Below are positions 48,701 to 57,700 of a stretch of 64,000 nt of DNA, piece after piece (within the stretch, counting starts at the first letter, position 1; the number at the start of each line of letters is the position of its first letter). Origin of the DNA: Ctenosaura bakeri (lineage: Eukaryota; Chordata; Lepidosauria; Squamata; Iguanidae); the NCBI GenBank assembly GCA_948474755.1, contig CAOLHI010004239.1, forward strand, positions 1-64,000, read 5' to 3'. Both the position numbers and the translations under genes were made by a program. Below the pieces are notes generated by a model, which saw nothing but the letters and a program-made list of their open reading frames with translations, was not told the DNA's origin and did not search any database.

Positions 48701-51700
48701 TACTACTGCTATCTATCAAGGTTTTTTTTTTTTTTGGCTTTAATTTTGTAATGAGTCAAATATTGCAAGACAGAGAAATATTTGTTTCTCTCTTGGATTT
48801 TCAAAAGGTAGCAGGTGTAAAAGTGGGGAGAATTAATCAGTTGCTTGTAATATTGTACAAAAACGGCATACAAAAGCATGCCTATATATTTGTGTGTTTG
48901 GTATTTCCTTTCATAGTCTTTCTTTGGTAAAAGCTATTATATAGTTGATTATATAGCTTCCTTTGTATCAGGGAGCAGAAAGGGTGAGGTCTGTGTTTTG
49001 GGAAACAAAACACTCACTTCTTTTTGTGGGGTGGGATTCGCATTTAAGATAATGCTCAGAACTGAATTTTACAAGAGCCATATGGACTCCAAGGAGTCTG
49101 TGGAGTTGTGAGCTAGTCCCATTGTGCTAACCAACTAAGACATTTCTATAAGGCATAGCAGAGATTTCTTTTCCATTATTCGACTTACTTTGGCTCACTC
49201 TCTAGAAAAGTTATCAGGCAAACAATGTTTCATATTTGTAATTGTTTTTGTATTAATTGTTTTGTATGCGGTTGGGTGTTTTTGGATGCGTCTTGGTACT
49301 CTGATCGTTACTATTCCTTTAAACTCATTTATTAATAAATATAAAATGTTCATTTATCCTATTTCAGAAAGACGGTTTTCTTTATTTACAGCTGACTGTC
49401 ATTTGCCTTAATGCTGTGCTTCAACTGCTGCCCTGAGATTGATTAGAAAATTTTTTTCTCTGAGCATCACACACATTCTTTTTAGAATTCATATTCTATT
49501 TTAATTTACATTTGTGGATATTTATGCTGAACCATCCTATAGGAGGGGCTAGACTTTTAGAAATGAAATCTGCCTTTAATTTAAGGCTTTGAAATTGATT
49601 GTTGTAATGCCAGTAGAATTTATTTTGTATCCAACATGCTGTATTCTATTTCAAAGGCTGCAACAACCTGATGCAGCTTTTGTGTACATTTAATACAGGG
49701 CTAACCATTTCCATCTTGGTTAAAATCTGTCCTTGAAAAGTTTTTGCAATAACTACTAGACAGAAAAACAATTGTTGTGGCAACCAGTAGTAATGGTTAT
49801 GTTATAGAACTAATGTGTCAGAGCGTATGAAAAATATTTTACTGTGGTTTTGCTTTAAAAATCTATATTAAACTGTGAAAGCTGTTTTGAAAGAGGAAAA
49901 ACCCCAATGCTATATTTTTGTACACTATTTTACTTGGGATTTATTGTGGGTAAATAAGTAGTTTGGCCTTAAACTATTCAATGAGTATAAATATTGTATG
50001 TCAGCTACACATGTAATAGAGAAAAGAAACAGCATGGAGATAGGAATGTATAGCTTTCCAGATGTTGGACTACAACTGCCATCATTCCTCACATTGGCCT
50101 GCTGTGGCTGATGAGAACTGTAGTCCAACATCATATTCCCCGCCCCAAGGTAGTATGGATATTCATGTGATACAAAAAGCACACTCTGGGTTTTGATATA
50201 CCATTAACTGATAGTGATTGTTGTGTTGTGTATATGTTGTGGTAACAATGGTTTGCTTGTACAATGAAATCTATAATCAGCAATCAGCAGTGGCCTCTGC
50301 AGCAGTGATGGCAGGGTTTGTGTACCAGTTGTTGCTACAGCTAGGCAAACATTTGGGGAACAGCATCCAGCTCAGACTTTTGTAGGTGAGGCTGCGCATA
50401 GCAGTCTGTATAGGAATGAACCCATGTTGTTGACTTAAGTCAGTATAAGCTGCTAGAATTTGGTTTAATTTTCTTTTACAGCTATCCAAGCTTATAGCAG
50501 TTAAATACATCTTATGAGAGCAAATTTTGCAGTTTTAGCAGGCCCTACAAACAGAGGAGCAATACATATTTGCTTTGCAAAGGGGAGTTAGAAGGACAAG
50601 CCACTCTCTGAATATTGTCAAGTGTTGTTTGCATGATGCCTGTTTCTCGAACATCTGATTTATTCTTACAAATAAAAAAAGAAGCTCAGAAATCATAAGA
50701 ATTCAGAAGTATTTCTTCTCTTCCATGATTTGATTAAATTGCTTTGTTGGAGAGGTAAGTACACATTGAGTTCTAGGGTCAAACCTATCCTAACCTAACC
50801 TGTCCCCCTCCCCATGAGTTGCATTTCTGGTTTCTGGTGAAAACTTCCAGTGAAACCAAAAGTGATCAGAGGATAATGTCTGGTTTTGTTTAAAGTGCCT
50901 TAGGACTAAGACAGAAGAGATGCACCTTGATTTAGCAGGGAATCATGAACCTGGAGACTTGTGGAGATGTGATTCTCTATATTCCTTTTTTAAAAATCTC
51001 TTAAGGCGAGGGGGCTCGACAAACTATGGAGCCACAGGAACTGTGCTGTGCCTACTAACAACAAGTGGTTATGAGTGAGTAAAGCCAGGTAGTCAAGGGC
51101 TTTATTATTAAGGTTGAAGGAAGGTACAGTAGCAAGGTCTCATCTGTTCTAGGATCCAGCAGTTACTACAGCTGATGCCACAAGAAAAAGACAGTGAGAT
51201 GTACACTGTAAGCCAGTCCAGAGGTCAAGAATCCAGATAAATAGATGAGGAGGAAGCTTGCAAAAGCCAGAGAGATTTATAACCACCTTGATCTTGAGAC
51301 AGCAGGTGCTTGACTGCTCAGTGTTTCTTATGTAAGAGATGTTGACTCCTCCAGGGCTGTTGCTGAGTTGCTTATCTTGACAGTGTTCCACAAATGATGG
51401 GGGTCCATGTCCCTCAGCTTTGATTGAGGGGAGAGCACAGCCTGTTGAAGTACTTCAGCTGCATCAGCCAATAGGTGCTGAGATTTGAGGGAGTGGGGAG
51501 CTGTCGTCAGGAGCCAGAGGCCCTGATTTCTGTGTATCATATTTCTTGATTCCACAGGGTGTGTTATGACAGAAATGGCGCCAGCAGGGTGCAGGGTAGA
51601 CTGTTCCCTTCTCTGAGGCTGATCTCAGACTCCAGATATCCAGTCCTGGGGAGACTAGACTACCTGTTTCCTTGTGGTCCTTCTGTTAGCATGTGAAAAT

Positions 51701-54700
51701 CGTTCTGTTCCAGGAGGCTTTGGGGAAGTGATTGCGTTTCGTGTAACGGACTTTTTGTTTAGTGAGCTTTTAAATTACTATTTTAAATTGTTTTAATTTA
51801 ACACAGATAGTTTAATGCTATTTTAATCATTTGAAAATCTCTTAGTTTTTAAAAATGTTTTTAACTGCATGTGATTTTACTTGTTTTATTTTAACTTGTA
51901 AGCCACTTTGGAGAAAAGGTGGAGCCTAAATAAAATAATTGATTGATCTATGATTTACTGTGTCATCAGCAATAATTTAACAGGGAGAGATGCTGAAAGC
52001 CACAGTTAAAATATGGAGAATACTCTGTTTCATTTTTAATATACCCTATGCATGAGTCTGTTTTCTTTGCAACTATGTCCATTTCTTTGCCAGTATGTTT
52101 GTATAGTAAAAAGTACTATATTACCCTGTGGTCTATTGATTATTGTATTCTCTAGGCAGGTAACCAGACAGCTACAGTAATTGCATTGTGTTCAATGAGA
52201 GATTTCAACTTGTCTCAGGAAACATGCCAGTTGGCAATTAGAGATGTTGGGGGGCTTGAAGTGCTGATTAATTTGCTCGACACTGAAGAAATCAAATGCA
52301 AGGTGAGTTTGCTTTGGGAATGGCTGGTGCTTCCCAGTGATGTAGACTCAAGTCGATTGACTTGGATTCAAGTTGGACTTAAGTTACTTTAGTGACTCGA
52401 CTTGAGACTTGCATATTTTTAGTGACTGACTTGCTGCCCTTGGTTCATTAACATATTCATTCAGAAACCTTACAACTTATTGGTCACATGACAATCTGTC
52501 TCAAGCCTAAAGTGTGGACACATTTCTGAGAGGGAACAGCAAATGGGTTAGGCAATGGGCTTGAGGTGGGGTTGAGGTCTGCTCAACAGCCTGTTCCCAC
52601 TACATATAGGAGGAGATTTCTGAAACCTTTTCTAAGAGCAGAAGGCAAGACTTATGCCCAGAGTGCAGCGCACATATTTCAGAGGGAAACAGAACATGTG
52701 TTAGGCAATGGGCTTGAGGAAGAAGGATCCTTCCTTCTAAAGCTCTTGAAGCTTCAGTAATGGGGAATAAGAAGGATCCTGTTCCCCACTACTGAAAAAG
52801 CCTCCAGCTTTGCAAATGGGACATAAGAAGGATCTTATTCCCCTCTTCTGAAGCTGCAGATGGCAAAATCACAAGAGTAGAGGGCCAACTCTGCTTAAAT
52901 TGTGAAAACTGACTTTATTCGACTCTTTCCAGAAATTCTGGAATACAGGTTGGGTTGTAAAGTTGGCTCCCAGACTTGAAACTTGACTCGAGACTTGACT
53001 TGAAAATATCTTGCAAGGACTTGAGACTCAACTTGAGACTTGAAGGTAGAGACTGGACTTAAGACTTGGAGTAAAAGACTTAAATATATCACTAGTGCTT
53101 CCTTTGGCTAATGACAGTCACACAGAGATAGTGCTTAGCTCTGAGTCTCTCATCCTTCACACAGCTGAAGCCCAGGGTGATTCTGAATATATAAAACAAA
53201 GGGGAAAAGCTAGGACAATGAAATAACTTCAGACTTCCTATAGAGCCATAGAATGGTTCTTACTCAGAATGCTTTTTTGCATCTGCAAAGATGCGTTTTG
53301 TTTTTTTGTTTTTGTTTTTGTTTTAATGTACCATATAAGAAATTGGGAAGTTTTCTGGAATTCTCCTAATTGAGCTGGAGCAAAACAGCAAAAAAACAAA
53401 ACAAAACAAAACCTTTAAGGACAAGTAGGGTTTTGTTGCACACCGATTTCCATTTTGTCTTGTCAAAACTCCTCCATTGATTCTAGCCATTGTTCAATGG
53501 GTTCATCCTTTGCCTACTGACTCAGATGTAGGTAGCAGTAGGCAATTATTCCATAGTCTTGCTTTTCCTCTCTGGGAGCAATCTGTCTTCAAGAACAGCA
53601 AGAGGTCTAGCTGTCCTGCACAAATTCATCTTCCCCTCTCTCCCCTGCAAGTCATCTCCCTTTCCATACAGCAGCATTTTCTGCACTATGGAAAGACAAA
53701 CAATCCTCAGAGTAATGTAAACTGTTGATCTCAAGCATTCAGATTCCATATGCATTTTTTAAAAAATCTCACTATGAAATTTCTTCCTCTGGCTAGATTG
53801 GCTCATTAAAAATCCTGAAGGAAATTAGCCAAAATGCTCAGATCAGACGCACAATTGCTGATCTTGGAGGATTACAGATCATGGTGAAGATACTTGATTC
53901 TGTAGATCAGGATTTGAAGTGTTTGGCTGCTGAGACAATAGCTAATGTGGCCAGATTCAGGCGAGCACGAAGAACGGTCCGGGAACATGGTGGAATTAAA
54001 AGGCTTGTAAGTAGACATAATCAGTATTAGTTTGAGCATGAGATTTGTCATCTTGAAAACAGACTTCTTTCACTGTTTGGAAAACAAGAAGATATTTATT
54101 TGACATGATATTGACTCCTACTTTAAAATAGTTGCTCTAAACCATAGTTTTGCTTACTGCAGTAGAAATGTCCATTCCATTGGTCTGTGCAAGTCAGGTT
54201 CCTTTGTTGAAATAGATGTTCATATAGAAGTCTATAATCTGCTCTTTTTTAAAGGTATAAAAAATCTCTTGTTTCTAGAAAATAATTTTTTAAAATCCAG
54301 CATAATATAAGCTTAATTTGAATATTCTGATAACTAACAATAGCAACTCATAAGAACCAAACTTTACAAGTACCAAATGCTGGATGAACTGTTAGCATCT
54401 TTACTAGCATCCCAAATAGAAGTTGAAATAGACTACCCTATCACCCTGAGCAAAGCTAAGCTGGATTGGGCCTAGCTAGTGCTTGGATGGAATTCTACCA
54501 GGGAAAACCAGGAATCTCTTGGAAGACCTAAGAAAGTGTCCTGCCTGAGACTTTGGAGAGCTGCTGCAGGTGACAAGTTGACAATACTGGGCTAGCTGGA
54601 CTTATGGTCTGACTCACTATGAGGCAGCTTCTTGTGTCCCAATGAATACAGGCAGTGTTTCAAAAGGAATGAATTCCAGACTTTGATTAATCATTGAAAG

Positions 54701-57700
54701 GCTCTGCTATGGGCAGTCACTAAATGCGTCTCTCAGAGAGCTGCAGAATGCCACAGGGCTACCACCCTGCCCCCAGAAAACTGTCTTGGTCATCCCTATG
54801 AGTGGAGGTATTCCCAGAACAATCATGAAAGCTATCAGACTCTTTTAAAATAGTAGAAACTTATTGAATTGAGGTCAGAAAGTAATTGGCATCCAGTGTT
54901 CCCTTCATTCGGCTCTCATGCTGCTGTTGAAGGTAGAGCAATGTTTTGCATACCTTGTCACTCCAGGATCTATAAACAATCTGGTTTGGTGTGTATATAG
55001 TCATCTTTATTGATACATTCATTACATGCAATATGTGCTCTGTCTTTTCTGTCAGGTAGGGCTGTTGGACTGTTCAGCAACAGGATCAGCAAGTCCCACT
55101 CAGGGAAAGGAAATAGAAGTAGCACGCTGTGGGGCTTTGGCACTCTGGAGCTGTAGCAAAAGTGCCAAGAACAAAGAAGCAATACGTAAGGCTGGAGGCA
55201 TCCCCCTGCTGGCTCAGCTGCTCAAATCTCCCCATTCAAATATGTTAATACCCGTGGTAGGAACTTTGCAAGAGTGTGCATCTGAGGTGAGCAATATCAA
55301 TAACCTGTGGAGTAGGCAAGATCTGATAATTTGGATTTCCAGTAAATACACACACACACACACACACACTTGACAGTTAACAACATCTCACAAAGTTGCC
55401 TGAATGAACATAGCTGCTTCAAATATCTCTCATCTCAGTTTCAGTAATATGTTTAATGCAATCATGGACAAAACAGTCAGAGGTATTTTATCTTGTGTCT
55501 CCGTCAAGGACCATAATTAAAACCAACAAAAGAATAGAAAATCGTTCTTTCTGGTTCCTTCCAACAATCTGCTGGCTGAGACCCTATATTGTGGTTGCAT
55601 AGTGTAAAGCTCCATGTGTAGAGTTAATCATTCATTTTGCTATACAACCCTTGTGGTGAATGGCAACATTGTGTAATTAAACTGAAGCAAATGTGGAATT
55701 GAACATACATGCACATCTTTGTGCAATATGCAGTGCACACTTCTTTTTGTAGTGGGCATCCTTGTGCAGTTCACATCCATGTGCAGTGGGTTCACATGCA
55801 CACCTTGGACAACCTTGAACCAAATACATGTGCCTGAAATATCTGCCATGAAATATCTGAGTGTTTTTGTAGGAGAACTTGTGTTTATGTGCCTTCAAGT
55901 TGCCTGTCAACTTACAGCAACCCCATGATTTTAATAGGGATTTCATACACATTTATAAATCTTCAGCAGCATTCTTGTCACTGATTATACCGAATCAACC
56001 CTTCATCCAGACAACTTGGTATGCCTATACCAGGGATGGAGATTCTTTTGCCCACCAGATGTGATTGGACAGAAACTCCCACCAGCACAACTGTAAACTG
56101 TAGTGAGAGCTGATGGGAGTCACTGTCCAACAACTTCTGCAGGGCTGTTCACCATTGCTGGTCTAGATTCACTGGCTCTCCATGGTTTCAGATACAGATG
56201 TTGCTCAGCTCTACTTAGAGATCTCAAGAACTGAGCCTGAACCTTCTGCATACAAATCATGTGTTCTAGTAATCATCTAAAACTGTGTGTGTGTGTGTTT
56301 TCTAAAAAAAACCAAAACCCTCTTATACATCAACATGTCTGAAAAACATTGAATACAGCAACCAGCTAAAATCCTCTGCTGTGTGCTGTCTGCTGTGTTC
56401 TAGAGTAGTAAAGACCATTGAGACAGTTTCTGGAACAGTCTCATCTTTCAAGAAGCATTGTCCCAATGCTAGATATTATGTTTGTGTTGTTTGCAGTGTC
56501 TGAATAATATTCTTGCAGCATCATTATAATGTTACAGGGCACAATGCAGCTGAAGTTAAGCCCTTTTAATTCTCTTTGATTAAGTCTTTCTCTTGAAAGA
56601 GATCAAGTCTTTCTCTTTTGTCACTTAAGTTAGCTTGTGCAACAAATTCCAAATTAACCCACTAGAAATTAGTTTTGCTTTTTCCCCTGGGAACCCTGCA
56701 TTAGACAGGTATCAGCTTATAATATTTATATCTTTGACAGAGAGCCCATGTTCAAGATTATTGAAGTTAAAATCATGGGACTGTTTCAAATCTTTTGACA
56801 TGTATACACTTTAATGCATTGTGTCATCTTTGAACTGGCTCCATATATTAGAAAGAACATTAGAAGGAACTTTGTGACAGTAAAAGTGGTTTGGCAATGG
56901 AACCAATTGCTTAGAGAGATGGTGAAGTCTCTTTCTCTAGACATCTTCAGAAAAAGGCTGAACAGCTACCTGCTGGGAATACTTAGCTGGAGATCCCATA
57001 TTGAGCAGGAGGTTGGACTCAATCATCCATGAGGCCCCTTCACATTCTATAATTCTATGACTCTATGTTGTCATTGCAGTCCTCACAGGAGTTTTATATA
57101 AACCTGTCTTGGACTGGTTGTAGTGCTTTTACTTGTACTCCAGAAATTCCACTGTATTGTTTCTACTCCAGATATACTCCTGTTGTGCTTTGTCTTTTGA
57201 GTGATAGAAATTCGTTTGCTAGTGGTACTTAGGTATTTTGTTGCTCCTCTTTGCCAGTGGGAACTTAGTACATAATGACTTGTCTTTGTAGCCAAGCTAC
57301 AGATCTGCAATCAAGCAGGAAAGGATGATTGAAAACCTTGTAAAAAATCTGAACAGTGACAAAGAAGAGCTTCAAATGCATTGCGCCAGTGCAATCTTTA
57401 AGGTAAGGAAGGTTTCCACCACTAGAACAAGTTCCTTCCATATGATTTTCTATGACAAATGGTAATACATGCTGGACAATTATGTGTAAAAGGGAAGTAT
57501 TTGCATCCTACTTCTGAAAAAATTCCACAGCTCCATAATTCTTATGTTGTCTGTGATGCATGACAAAGTGCAGTGACGAGTACCTTACCATTAGTGTAAG
57601 GAGTTATAGGACAGAGAATGGGCAACTGTGAAGGGACCAAGGGCCAATTTCTGCCTCCAATTCCTTCTGAGGTTACTCATCCCCTGTCAGTATTGCCAAA

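Larger units (their letters stand above)
34069..52155 (+). other. ODAD2: Intron 9 (18.1 kb, largest in window)
   Basis: Separates the linker from the armadillo array. It holds SINE pieces (34630-34693, 37258-37425, 47696-47760), a hAT element (37485-37673), a CT/CA-rich tract (39905-40000), a CR1 end (41165-41560), a GC-rich MITE (41599-42081), a possible retroelement remnant (42540-42845), twin hairpins (43683-43860), an NRF1-containing palindrome (46914-47048) and a LINE-tail (51780-51950). No additional conserved exon was found; 48000-50000 and 35000-37000 show nothing distinctive. Confidence 0.65.

Noticed and set aside
54432..54530. 5S rRNA gene
   Set aside because: Similarity to 5S rRNA is partial and decayed and is fused to a LINE-type tail, so it is a SINE rather than a functional rRNA gene.
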